A stretch of DNA of 64,000 bases from Leishmania donovani (lineage: Eukaryota > Euglenozoa > Kinetoplastea > Trypanosomatida > Trypanosomatidae), in the NCBI RefSeq assembly GCF_000227135.1, contig NC_018255.1, positions 709,385 through 773,384 of the forward strand. Reading direction: 5' to 3'. Both the position numbers and the translations under genes were made by a program. Every line of letters starts with the position of its first letter. Within the stretch, counting starts at the first letter, position 1. Below, piece by piece: positions 10,527 through 19,408 of the stretch. The notes below the pieces were generated by a model. It saw only the letters and a list, made by a program, of their open reading frames with translations, did not search any database and was not told the DNA's origin.

Positions 10527-11930
10527 TCAGACGTAAGCCTCGATGAGGCGGAGAATTTCATCGCACTCTGTGCGCAGGTTCTGCGCGAGGCGGCGGCGCG
10601 TCTCCTCGGAGGTGCCCGCAATCGGCATAAACTCGGAGATGCGCACCACTGACATGCGCAGCCGGTCTGACTCCTCGCCGGTCATGGCGTTCGAGCTCGT
10701 CTCCTCCTTCACGCGCAGACGCATCACCACTGGTCGGTTCATGCGGCCCTGCGCCAGCTTCGCGATGTAGAGAGGGTCCTCCTGCGCACGACGCTTCAGT
10801 TCTGCCGCCTCCATCCCAAAGAACTCGATGCCGGCTTCGTTGAAGAGCGTTAGCCACGCCTGAGAGACGTTGTCCGTGACCTGGATGGAAACGAGGTAGC
10901 GCTGCGTCGGCGTGACGGTCTTGTCGCACTTTTCGCAGCGAAAGCGGTCACCCTGCGCGCCCTCCTCGGTCACCTTCTTGTTGCAGGTCGGGCACGCGTC
11001 GTACCACTGGGCATCCTGCTTGAAGTAAATCGGAACGCACCGGACGTCGACGTACTCGGGCTTCAGGCCCCGTCCGATCCCCTCCGACTGGATCTCGTCC
11101 AGGTACTTGCGGCCGCGGTCGCTCTCGCCACCGGCCCCGCTCGCGGCGCCAAGCCCCTGCGACGACAAAGACGTCACGTTAGCGCCGCCAGTCGTCACAT
11201 ACCACGCCGCGAGCTTCTTGACGTCCGGCAGGTCTGTGGGGTTGATGTCGATCTTGGTCTGATAAGTGGATGAGAGGGTCACACCGTCGAAACTGCCAAC
11301 CTTCAGCTGCCGCAGCGCCACAACGGTGCCGACCGGGTAGCACCACGCCTTTGCCTCATCGTTCCAGAAGGTGACCTCCACAGCCGCCGTCATGTCGCCC
11401 ATCTTGACGTTTCGCTTCACCAGCTCACGGCCCGTCGACTTCTGCGTGATGGACGACACTTCGTCCACCTTGAGCACGACGCCAAGCACGTCGACGAGCG
11501 AACCGACCTCGCGCTGCTTCAGAAGCTCGATCGGCACAAAGTTGTAGCGCTGCATCGGCAGCGCCGCTGTTGATGTGTCCTGCCGCGCCAGCATAATCTC
11601 CGAGCTGCGGTCAAACGTGAGCTCGTAGTCATTGTTCACGTTGCTGAAACGCCGGTTCGCATTCTTCACCTGGCCACCGCTGAAATAGTATACCTGTCCA
11701 TTGACGATGAGCGGCTCGAAGGTGTCGACGGCGTCGTTGAAGACCGTTGCCCGAATCGCGGCAGACTCGTCAATGAGGGTGAAGGAGAAGAGCTTTCCCT
11801 GCGACGTCGGCTTGTTCCAGGTACGGATGTCCGTCTTGTCTGTCACACGGGCCCGAATCCACCACTTGCCACCGAGAAACGGTGTGAGGGAGTCGATGGG
11901 CTGGATCTGGTGGCTGCCCGGCTGCTGCAT
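10527..11930 (-). CDS. RPA1: Replication protein A large subunit, short kinetoplastid form
   Basis: This 467-residue protein binds single-stranded DNA in nuclear replication and repair and, in Leishmania, has been linked to the telomeric G-rich strand (recalled literature). OB folds are visible in order: DBD-A about 20-115 (starting WWIRARVTDKTDIRTW), DBD-B about 140-235 and DBD-C about 285-455. DBD-C carries a zinc site with Cys313, 316, 332 and 335 (CPTCNKKVTEEG and FRCEKCDK). The N-terminal protein-interaction domain (RPA70N) of animal and yeast RPA1 (about 600-620 residues) is missing, as is known for trypanosomatids. The start at 11930 is the first ATG after a pyrimidine tract and CAG; the open frame extends upstream but with poor sequence. 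It lies just downstream of the SNF2-RING gene. Confidence 0.95.
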   Translation of the reverse strand: MQQPGSHQIQPIDSLTPFLGGKWWIRARVTDKTDIRTWNKPTSQGKLFSFTLIDESAAIRATVFNDAVDTFEPLIVNGQVYYFSGGQVKNANRRFSNVNNDYELTFDRSSEIMLARQDTSTAALPMQRYNFVPIELLKQREVGSLVDVLGVVLKVDEVSSITQKSTGRELVKRNVKMGDMTAAVEVTFWNDEAKAWCYPVGTVVALRQLKVGSFDGVTLSSTYQTKIDINPTDLPDVKKLAAWYVTTGGANVTSLSSQGLGAASGAGGESDRGRKYLDEIQSEGIGRGLKPEYVDVRCVPIYFKQDAQWYDACPTCNKKVTEEGAQGDRFRCEKCDKTVTPTQRYLVSIQVTDNVSQAWLTLFNEAGIEFFGMEAAELKRRAQEDPLYIAKLAQGRMNRPVVMRLRVKEETSSNAMTGEESDRLRMSVVRISEFMPIAGTSEETRRRLAQNLRTECDEILRLIEAYV

Positions 11931-11938
11931 CGTCACAG

Positions 11939-11986
11939 CTGTATGGTTGTGAGAGGGATGGCAAAAGAGAGGGAAGGAGGCGAGGC
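11939..11986 (-). promoter_or_regulatory. Putative trans-splice acceptor for RPA1
   Basis: The minus strand here is pyrimidine-rich (CCTTCCCTCTCTTTTGCC and on to CATCCCTCTCAC) and the first AG is ATACAG at 11939. That gives a very short leader of 8 nt, so a second acceptor further upstream cannot be excluded. Confidence 0.4.
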
Positions 11987-12216
11987 GAGGCGAAAGCGTG
12001 TTCACGCGAACAGAGCGAAGACACCCGTGTAAGTTCTTCGTTGTTTGTGTGTGCGGACGAGCGGCTTTCTGTCGGCTCTTTGCAGCGGTAGTGAAGAACA
12101 GCAAGAGAAGGCGGGTGGGAGATAGAGTGGAATTGGAGAAGCGAGGGAGGGGGGGAGGCGTCAGTTTTGCTGCGCAGGCGATGATGACGATGAGTTGCGT
12201 AGCGTTGCCGCTCTCG

Positions 12217-12218
<2 letters not shown>

Positions 12219-12254
<36 letters not shown>
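12219..12254. repeat. (GT)18 microsatellite
   Basis: An uninterrupted GT run on the plus strand, about 290 bp upstream of the RPA1 ATG; it is CA on the coding strand. Such tracts are common in Leishmania spacers and are often polymorphic between strains. Confidence 0.9.
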
Positions 12255-12256
<2 letters not shown>

Positions 12257-13290
12257 GCCTCCGTGAATAGAAGTGTTTGACGTCTGTATATGAGTGTGGT
12301 AAAGTTTATGTTCTTCTCGTCGTGTACCCTCGTAAGGAGCTTTCGATGCGTGTGCGTGTCTGTGCTGATGTGCGTTGCGTCGGTACTTATGGGGGTCGGT
12401 ATGGGTTTATGGGTGAGCGAGTAGGCGTCGGTGCTGGACGAGTGCCACTGTGAATCGCTGTGGGGTCTGTATGCCTCAAGTCGGTGCTGATGGTGGTCGT
12501 GTAGCGGTGCTGCTGCGGCTGGTGTGCAGTTGCGAGACCAGGTGAGCGAGGCACAGGACGGCACAGAAAAGTAAGGCAGAGGAACAAAGAGAAAGCACTG
12601 GTGAGGAAAGGAAAGGTGGGGTGAAGCGGGCTCGAGGCGCCACGGGCACTTCTTCCTCGCAAGACGCCGAAGACACACAACGGCCCGCAAGGGGAACAGA
12701 GAAGCGCCGAGCGGACGGTGGAGAAGGTCCTTGCACATGCAAGAGCCCACGTGCATAGAAGCCAAAAAAACAGTCAAGAGGGTTGGCGAAGCATGGGTAC
12801 ATCGGCCCCCGCTCGAGGGTCGGCGCGCAGGTAGGAGGCGGGGTGAGCGAGAGGGGTGTCCAAGACGCAGAATACGAAGAGAGCCCGAGGAACAGCTGAC
12901 GTCGCTGATTAGGTGAGAGAAGAACGGAGCGCAAGCGCACAAACACACTCGGAGAAAGTGCGCGCTGCTGCATAGCCTGCTTGACCAACGACGCTACACG
13001 CCATTGTATTCAGGTATCATGTCCATCACCGCCCTGCGGGGATGACAGCGACGTGCGCGAGTGTGGATACTTGTCCTGGTGGCTGCCGATGCCTTTGGTG
13101 CCTGTTGTGTTAGATGGGTCGGACGTCCGAACGGCTGCGATCTGACAAGGACGCCGAGTCGGTGTGCGGAGGCACAGTAGAACAGGAGAGACAAAGAGAA
13201 AACAGAGAGTGCAGATATATACATATATACCGCTGTGATAGCCAGCATCACCACCCCAGCCCACTATCACCCTTCCCGCTGCCCACCCTC

Positions 13291-16200
13291 CTATTCCCCC
13301 TCTGCCTCGTCGTCCTCCTCGCTACTGTCGTCATCGTCGCTGCTCTCACTCGACTTCTCAGGCGCGAACAGCTCCAGCAAATCGGCTGTGCGCAGTCGCC
13401 CATCCCCGCCGCCGCCAGCGGCGGCCGCGCCTGTCACACTGCTGCTGAAGCAGTACCCGCTCAGCGCGCGTTTCCGGTCGCACAGTTGGCTGATGTTCTG
13501 CTCAATCGTGCCATCGGCGATGAGCTTCGTGAAGGTGACCGGCTTTGTTTGGCCAATACGATAAATTCGGTTAAGCGCCTGCTCCTCCGTGCCAGGGTTC
13601 CACGATGGCTCCATCAGGAAGCAGTGGTTGGCACAGGTCAGGTTCAGCCCCACACCGCAGCTGCTTATCGTGGCGAGGAGGACGCGCGGCGACGCTGGCC
13701 GAGCCGCGTCATGAAAGAGCTCCAGCAAGGACTGTTTCTGCTTCATCGTCATCGACCCGCTGTAAAGCGCGCACGAAACCCCAGCCGCTTGCAGCCAGTG
13801 CTGCGCACAGCGAAGGTACGTCAGGAAGCTGCTGAACACGACCACCTTGTCCTCCGCCGGCAGAGAGCGGATCGTGTCGATCAGGTACTGCGTCTTCGAG
13901 CTCAGCTGCAGGCTCCAGTTGTTCATGTCAGATAGATCCAAATGCAGTGGCACTTCTGGGGCCGGCTCGGCTGGACTCGTCCTGCCATCGCCAGCGCGGT
14001 CAGCTCCGCCTGTAGACGTGTTCGGCTGCTGCGCCGTGCGGTCCAAAAGCTCCACCGGAACCAGCAGCAGCTCCGACGCTTTCGAGTTGCGCTTGCACAG
14101 CGGGCACCGCCGTGTTGCCTGCAAAGCGTGCTTGATGCACTCCTCGCAGAAGACGTGCGCACAGGGCAGAATAGCCGGACGGTTCACTGTTTCGAGGCAG
14201 ATGATACACTCGCGCGACTCCAGCTTCTGGTGCTTAATCTCCTCGACGAGGGACTGGACAAACTCCCTGGCTTTGATGGTGCGCAGCCGGCGAAGGACCA
14301 CCGTCTGAATAAACTCATCGATGGCGCGCGCCGTCCGCTGATCCTCCTCGCGTTGATGCCGCGCCTCCTCGCTGCTTGCACAGTTGGTGGCAGCAGAGGT
14401 GCGGTCGATCCCATCCGGCGAAGCGGTGGCGCCGCGGCCAGCCTCTGCACCCGGCAGGCGGTGGCACCGGCGGAGAGCCGCTACCACGATGTACGGGTGC
14501 AGGCACGTTTGCCGGCAGCGCACAAGCATTTCGAAGGCAGTCGTGAAGGTGGCCAGCGGCGTGCGAGCCGCGCACGCCTCGCGGTCGCGCAGCGCGTTCA
14601 GCTTTTCCGTTGCCTTGGCGTGAATCGACTGGTAGAAGCGCATCTCCTCGCGCGACAAGCCCACGGTGTAGGTGATCGCCCGTTTTGGCGGCAGCTCCAG
14701 TATGGGCTTCCCATCCACAATGGAGTCCGGTGTGCGGCGAAGCAAGATAGAGCCGAACAGGATGCTGAGCGCCGTGACGGGGCGCGGATGGAGCGGGTCG
14801 AGGTTGTAGTAGCGAACAATCTCGTTGTTCCACCACACAAGCGAGCTGAAATGCGGCACGGCGAGGAAGCGGAGGAGAGGATAGAGGTCGTTGAGACTGT
14901 TCTGCACTGGCGTCGCCGTCACGGCCCAGCGACAGACGCCACTGAGCTTGAGGCACGCGCGACTCTGATGTGTGCGCATGTTGCGGATGTAGTGGGCCTC
15001 GTCCAGGATGATGCGACCCCATCGGATCATGAAGAGCTTATCCACCTCTGTCTGCAGCCGCCGGTCAACATCGTAATCGTCCACGCTCGAAGGGAAAGAC
15101 GAGCCCTCGGCAAAATCGTCTACGTCGGAGAAGTCAGCGGCCCTCGCCGGAGAGCCGCCTCCGCTCCTCATGGCCCCTCCGTTGGCATGCGTGTGGCCGA
15201 AGCGAGAGGCGGGTGGCTGCTTTTGGCAGAGCGTCTGGTACGTGGTCAGGACGTAGTCGTAGGACTGCGCCACCTGGAAGAGGCTGAGGTGGCGCTTGCG
15301 AGCTCCGTAGTAGACGAGAATGCGTAGCGGCGCCGCGGCAGGCCGCTGCACGCAGTGTCGTATTTCACGCACCCACTGTGTGAGGAGGGAGGTCGGGCAA
15401 ACAATGAGCGTCGCCGCCGACTCCACCAAGGAGCCGGTCACGCGATCGATGCGTGGCACCCGCGTAGTCTCGCACAACGCGATAAGCGTGCGCGTCTTAC
15501 CTAGACCCATGTAGTCGGCGAACACACCGCCGCGCACGGTGCATATCATCTCCTGCCCTCTCATGGACATGTTGGTATCGTCCTCTGCGCCGCCGTTGGG
15601 GGTGCGGGTGGCAACACCCGAAGAAGGAGGGCACGATGTAGTTGTCAGCGCACGAGAGGCGGACGATGCCGTACACGAGCTCTCCGCATCGAAGTCTGCG
15701 CCCTCCCCGAAGGCTTCACCTCCACCACGGCCGCTGCCGCCAGCGTAAGTCACACCATCCTCCTCATCGCCGCGGCTGACGGCGCCGCTGTCGATAGTGC
15801 GCGTCGCCTCCTTCGTCGCGATAAGCGAGTCGGTGTCCCCGGGCGCCACACGCGCGCGAAGAAGCGGCGGCTGCTCGCGCGACAGCAGCCAGTAGAGCGC
15901 CTGCAGCTGAAAGGGACGCAGCTCCGCACGTGCCCGCATCGTCGCTGGAACGGCGGCGCACGGCAGCGTGTCGAACTTCACCGACTGCAATGCTTCCAGG
16001 AAGCGGACCAGTTCGCGGTGGCCAGCCGTGTCGCGCGACGCGATCTCCTCCTCGTCACTCCACTCGCCCCCGCTCTCCCCGTCATCATCGTCGTCACTAT
16101 CAGAGAAAGACGAGGACGACGACTGGGTGCTCTGGCTGCCCAGGGCCACGGGAGAGAGAGACAAGGTTGCCCTGGCGGCCTCCTCCAGAACCACACGCTG

Positions 16201-17088
16201 CGTCGTGGCGGCGACGCCAGACGGCGCTGGTTCCGGTGCGTGTTCGCCCCGCGGACGGCCGCCGCTTCCCAGGCCTGCGAGAGCCCTGGAAGGGACTGGT
16301 GCAGCGGCAGACGCGCCGAAACCAAGCGGCGTGCCACCGGACATGGCGGCCGAGGGGCTCGACTTTTGCAGAGAGGCGCCGACGTCCTTCATGGTGGTCG
16401 TGAAGGAAGCGATCGCCGCGGGCAGTGTTCCGTCGCACATCTCGCAGGTGCGCCTCGAGGACGAGTTAAGAAAGGTGCATCGGGGACACGAGATTTCCCC
16501 TGGCCCTGCAACAACGACCGGCTCATAGCCTGGCTCTCCACCGCGTGCACCCGCCGGTGCACCGGTGGAGCGAACCTGAGAAGACTCTGACATCGGTGCA
16601 GGTGAGCCGACCGGCGAAGCCGAGGGGAGAGACGCTTCAGGCGACGCCTGCGGCGGTCGGGGCCCCTCCACGCGGTGGCGACGACGATGGCAGAGCGCGC
16701 AGCTCTGCATCTGAGCCGTGTTCTCTGCTGCGCATCTGAAACACCACCACGTATGCGGTGGGTGCCTGCTTACCACAGTATGTGGGTGCGAAGACGGCGA
16801 GGCTGCAGGGAGATGCGGGACACTACGGTTTTGGCCCGCGTTGTCACTCGAGTTTGCAAAATGCAGCTGCTTCGGCGCCGCGGGACAGGCCAGCGCACCA
16901 GTATCGCCGTCGCGCTGCCGTCGACGATGCTGACGCTGAGAGTTGCGCGGTGCAGCTGCCGAAGCTGCCGACGCACTCGGTGTTGTCACTTCTCCGCTCT
17001 GGCGCTCCTGCTGCCGTTGGATGCCAGCATCGATGGTCGGCGATGAGAACTGGTCCAGGCTGGCCAAAAATGCATCCACGTCCTCCAT
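13291..17088 (-). CDS. SNF2-family ATPase with RING and two RanBP2 zinc fingers (RAD5/RAD16-like)
   Basis: This 1265-residue protein is a nuclear DNA translocase of the RAD5/RAD16/HLTF branch, probably with E3 ubiquitin ligase activity in DNA damage tolerance or chromatin repair. Visible in order: two RanBP2-type zinc fingers (about 113-134, starting TWWCFRCAAEN, and about 200-219, CPRCTFLNSSSRRTCEMC); an acidic patch at 328-348; SNF2 ATPase motif I GLGKT at 528-532; DEAH at 696-699 (IILDEAHYIRN); a RING finger at 961-998 (from CIICLETVNRP to RRCPLCKRN); and the C-terminal helicase lobe with NRIYRIGQ at 1173-1180. A RING between the two helicase lobes is the RAD5/RAD16 signature. I see no HIRAN domain. 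The extreme C-terminus is acidic. A pyrimidine tract plus AG 64 nt upstream supports the start. Confidence 0.93.
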   Translation of the reverse strand: MEDVDAFLASLDQFSSPTIDAGIQRQQERQSGEVTTPSASAASAAAPRNSQRQHRRRQRDGDTGALACPAAPKQLHFANSSDNAGQNRSVPHLPAASPSSHPHTVVSRHPPHTWWCFRCAAENTAQMQSCALCHRRRHRVEGPRPPQASPEASLPSASPVGSPAPMSESSQVRSTGAPAGARGGEPGYEPVVVAGPGEISCPRCTFLNSSSRRTCEMCDGTLPAAIASFTTTMKDVGASLQKSSPSAAMSGGTPLGFGASAAAPVPSRALAGLGSGGRPRGEHAPEPAPSGVAATTQRVVLEEAARATLSLSPVALGSQSTQSSSSSFSDSDDDDDGESGGEWSDEEEIASRDTAGHRELVRFLEALQSVKFDTLPCAAVPATMRARAELRPFQLQALYWLLSREQPPLLRARVAPGDTDSLIATKEATRTIDSGAVSRGDEEDGVTYAGGSGRGGGEAFGEGADFDAESSCTASSASRALTTTSCPPSSGVATRTPNGGAEDDTNMSMRGQEMICTVRGGVFADYMGLGKTRTLIALCETTRVPRIDRVTGSLVESAATLIVCPTSLLTQWVREIRHCVQRPAAAPLRILVYYGARKRHLSLFQVAQSYDYVLTTYQTLCQKQPPASRFGHTHANGGAMRSGGGSPARAADFSDVDDFAEGSSFPSSVDDYDVDRRLQTEVDKLFMIRWGRIILDEAHYIRNMRTHQSRACLKLSGVCRWAVTATPVQNSLNDLYPLLRFLAVPHFSSLVWWNNEIVRYYNLDPLHPRPVTALSILFGSILLRRTPDSIVDGKPILELPPKRAITYTVGLSREEMRFYQSIHAKATEKLNALRDREACAARTPLATFTTAFEMLVRCRQTCLHPYIVVAALRRCHRLPGAEAGRGATASPDGIDRTSAATNCASSEEARHQREEDQRTARAIDEFIQTVVLRRLRTIKAREFVQSLVEEIKHQKLESRECIICLETVNRPAILPCAHVFCEECIKHALQATRRCPLCKRNSKASELLLVPVELLDRTAQQPNTSTGGADRAGDGRTSPAEPAPEVPLHLDLSDMNNWSLQLSSKTQYLIDTIRSLPAEDKVVVFSSFLTYLRCAQHWLQAAGVSCALYSGSMTMKQKQSLLELFHDAARPASPRVLLATISSCGVGLNLTCANHCFLMEPSWNPGTEEQALNRIYRIGQTKPVTFTKLIADGTIEQNISQLCDRKRALSGYCFSSSVTGAAAAGGGGDGRLRTADLLELFAPEKSSESSDDDDSSEEDDEAEGE

Positions 17089-18118
17089 GGCGGTCCGTGA
17101 AGCCTTCCGTCACACCCTACGGCTTCTTCGTCGGCAACAGCAGCCAAACTCACTTGGACCAAGGAGGAGGAAGAGAGACACCTACACTGTGCGATGGTCA
17201 GTAAGGGGGGAAGGGGGGCGACGCCCTTTTTCCTTCCTAGCCCCTCCTCGGGCTGGATGTGTGTGGTTGCGTCTATGTTGATGTGAATGTGTTGGGAGGA
17301 GGGGAGAACAACCCGTACAAAGGCAACTCCACTGGAGCGCGCGTGCAGGAGGGAGAGGCGGGGCGAACATGAGGCTTGCAGAAAAGGTAGGGAAGAGAAG
17401 CGACAAGAGACACATTCTGACCGCATCGTGGCCCAAGGGCCTCCCCCTCCCCGCAGAGGCTAAGAGCGGGAGCGAGAAGGAGCGAAGTGAACGAGGTAAA
17501 ACGACGGAATGAGGCGAGGAAAGGAAATACATGCACAACGTATTTCCTACGCATATATATATATATATAGCACAGAGACGAAGGGGCGAGGGTGTGCGCA
17601 CCGGGGCATGCCTTTCTCCCTCTCTACGTGTATCGCGCGGCATCGATGATGAGGCATGTGCCCCCCCCCCTCCCTCCTTTCCCTACTCCCTCGCGCCCTT
17701 TTACATCCCAAAATGGAGCACGTTGGGTTACTGGGTGCCGATATGCGCCTTTTTTCTATTTCTCATGTCATGTCCGTTACCAGAACATGTGCAGGTGGCG
17801 GTCGGTAAGCACGCGGCAGATTTCCTCGGGTGGAGTGAGAGCAGCAGCGACGCTCGCTGGCGTCTGTGCGTATGCCTGTGTGGCGGATACAAGGGACAAA
17901 GACGTCCCTCTCTCGCAACGGCCGGTCCGTCAAGTTTCCGTAAGCGCACACGCACGCACACAGCACACCTCACCCCGCCACCGTTTTCCAAAAAAAAAAA
18001 AAACGCAAATGCATACAAGACACACACACGCATGCATATACGTAAGTTTATATGTGTGTGTGTGGTGTGTGTTTTGTTGTATACGTTTATGCAATACACC
18101 ATTGTGTTGCTTGAGTCC
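17089..18118. other. Intergenic spacer with TA repeat
   Basis: A 1-kb spacer between the MtnB stop and the SNF2-RING start. It has a TA run at 17553-17569, a C10 run near 17661, an A13 run near 17991-18003 and CA/GT-rich DNA at 17940-18080. No gene is seen. Confidence 0.6.
17153..17180 (-). promoter_or_regulatory. Putative trans-splice acceptor for the SNF2-RING gene
   Basis: On the minus strand CTCTCTTCCTCCTCCTTGG is followed by the first AG at 17153 (TCCAAG). The predicted 5' UTR is 64 nt and contains no other ATG. Confidence 0.45.
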
Positions 18119-18796
18119 TTATTTGGCGTCCTTCGGCTCCCACTCAAGACCTAGTGTCCTCATCCGGATGGCCAGGCCCATCAAGTAGTCGATGCACTCA
18201 ACTGCGCCCTTCGCCTTCTGCCAAGTGTCGGACCAGACATACATGCCATGCCGGCGCACGAGCACCGCGCACGACTCTGGGTACCTCTCCATACACTCCG
18301 CCATGGAGGCCGTCAGGTCCTTCTCAAAGTCGGTATTTTCTATGATTGGGACGACGAGGGTATCGCGAAAGCCCAGCGCCTTCTTCGTTTCGTTGTTGAT
18401 AATGCCCTTGATCATCTCGATGTGGGAGATGCGGAACTCGCGGTCGCATAGGAGGCTGATGAGGACACAGTTGGCGGAGTGCGTGTGCAGGCACGCCCCA
18501 GCGCCGCGCAGGCGGTAGGCGTTGAAGAACAGCGGTGTGCACTCCGATATCTTTAGCTGCTTCTCCGTGCGCGGCTCCTCGACGACATCCTGGCTGGCGT
18601 TCAGCACGAAAATCTCGTTCGGCATGATGCGTTCTTTCTGCACACCGCTAGGGGCGATGTAGTAGTTCTCGCCCATCTTGATGGAGATGCCGCCGCCCGT
18701 GCCGGTGGCCCAGCCAAGGTCGTAAAACTTGCGGCAGAGCTCCGGAATGAGGTTGAGCGGATGCTCCGGATGTGACTCGGGAAAGATGTCGGACAT
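18119..18796 (-). CDS. mtnB: Methylthioribulose-1-phosphate dehydratase (MtnB/APIP family)
   Basis: A 225-residue class II aldolase-fold enzyme of the cytosolic methionine salvage pathway. It dehydrates 5-methylthioribulose 1-phosphate, recycling the methylthioadenosine left by polyamine synthesis. The fold's hallmarks are present: GTGGGISIK at 32-40, the zinc pair His104/His106 (ACLHTHSANC), the catalytic Glu127 in EMIKGI, VVPIIENT at 148-155 and the third zinc ligand His183 in VRRHGMYVW. Spacing matches human APIP closely and the length is typical. A CTCAG 19 nt upstream, after the CA repeat, could be the acceptor. Fuculose-phosphate aldolases share the fold, but the EMIKG and IIENT motifs point to MtnB. 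Confidence 0.93.
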   Translation of the reverse strand: MSDIFPESHPEHPLNLIPELCRKFYDLGWATGTGGGISIKMGENYYIAPSGVQKERIMPNEIFVLNASQDVVEEPRTEKQLKISECTPLFFNAYRLRGAGACLHTHSANCVLISLLCDREFRISHIEMIKGIINNETKKALGFRDTLVVPIIENTDFEKDLTASMAECMERYPESCAVLVRRHGMYVWSDTWQKAKGAVECIDYLMGLAIRMRTLGLEWEPKDAK

Positions 18797-18822
18797 GGCG
18801 TCGCGCGAAGTGTGGCTGAGAT

Positions 18823-18824
<2 letters not shown>

Positions 18825-18853
<29 letters not shown>
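18825..18853. repeat. (GT)n microsatellite just upstream of mtnB
   Basis: A GT run on the plus strand, starting 29 bp from the mtnB ATG. On the coding strand it is a CA run followed by CTCAG at 18816, so it may serve in place of a pyrimidine tract for the mtnB splice acceptor. Confidence 0.85.
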
Positions 18854-18857
<4 letters not shown>

Positions 18858-19192
18858 TGTCTATGTGTGCACGATTGAATCGGTCGCCGGTGCAGCGATC
18901 CCCATAATGGCAGACAAGGGCGGTGAAAGATGTCGGGGTGGCCAGCCCCACCCTCAACAGCAAACCGCCGTGTTGTGAGCGAGTGCGAGTGGATGGAAGA
19001 AACCGAGCATCATCATCACAGAGGGAGGAGACGGACAAGACGGGATGCAGAGGTGCACGCACGAAACCGTGCACGCCGCAGCACCGGCGTGCGTCTTACG
19101 CGTACCTCCTTCACTGTCCCAGTCTGTCGCTCACCTCCAGGAGGGATTCGCGAGACATCAGCACAGGGAGGAGCGCGTGAGATGCAGAGTTA

Positions 19193-19212
19193 TCTGCTGC
19201 GAGCAGCAGATG
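19193..19212. repeat. Perfect 9-bp inverted repeat
   Basis: ATCTGCTGC (19193-19201) and its exact reverse complement GCAGCAGAT (19204-19212) are separated by 2 bp. The spot is about 200 bp past the kinesin stop codon and would fold as a tight stem in its 3' UTR. With a loop this small, a cruciform or protein-binding palindrome is as likely as an RNA hairpin. Confidence 0.6.
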
Positions 19213-19408
19213 CGCGGCGTCGCTCCCGCAGCGACGCACTGGCGAGGAGGGAGAAGATAAGTTAATATATAGGAGGGATCTAACAAAAAAGGGAACGACA
19301 AGTGCGGTAGAGGGAGGGGCTGAAGAAGAGAGGAGAACGCACGCGCGCGCACGCTTCTCCGTCCCTCGAGCGGGATGGCGCAGCAGAGTTGAGGGGGAGA
19401 GGTGCTGC

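Larger units (their letters stand above)
11931..13290. other. Intergenic spacer with GT/CA microsatellite
   Basis: This 1.36-kb spacer lies between the SNF2-RING stop and the RPA1 start. It carries the GT repeat at 12219-12254 and a stretch of short T/G-rich near-repeats at 12280-12480. Long minus-strand frames here (up to 392 codons, running into RPA1 out of frame) have microsatellite-derived His/Thr repeats and are not believable genes. Confidence 0.55.
18797..19408. other. Short intergenic spacer
   Basis: A 612-bp spacer between the kinesin stop and the mtnB start. It holds the GT repeat near mtnB and the 9-bp inverted repeat described separately; otherwise mixed sequence with no gene. 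Confidence 0.6.

Noticed and set aside
11770..12948. 392-codon minus-strand frame upstream of RPA1
   Set aside because: It overlaps RPA1 out of frame and encodes His/Thr repeats from the CA microsatellite.
13942..15327. 461-codon plus-strand frame
   Set aside because: It is antisense to the conserved helicase and RING motifs of the SNF2 gene and has Arg/Ala/Val composition typical of a shadow frame.
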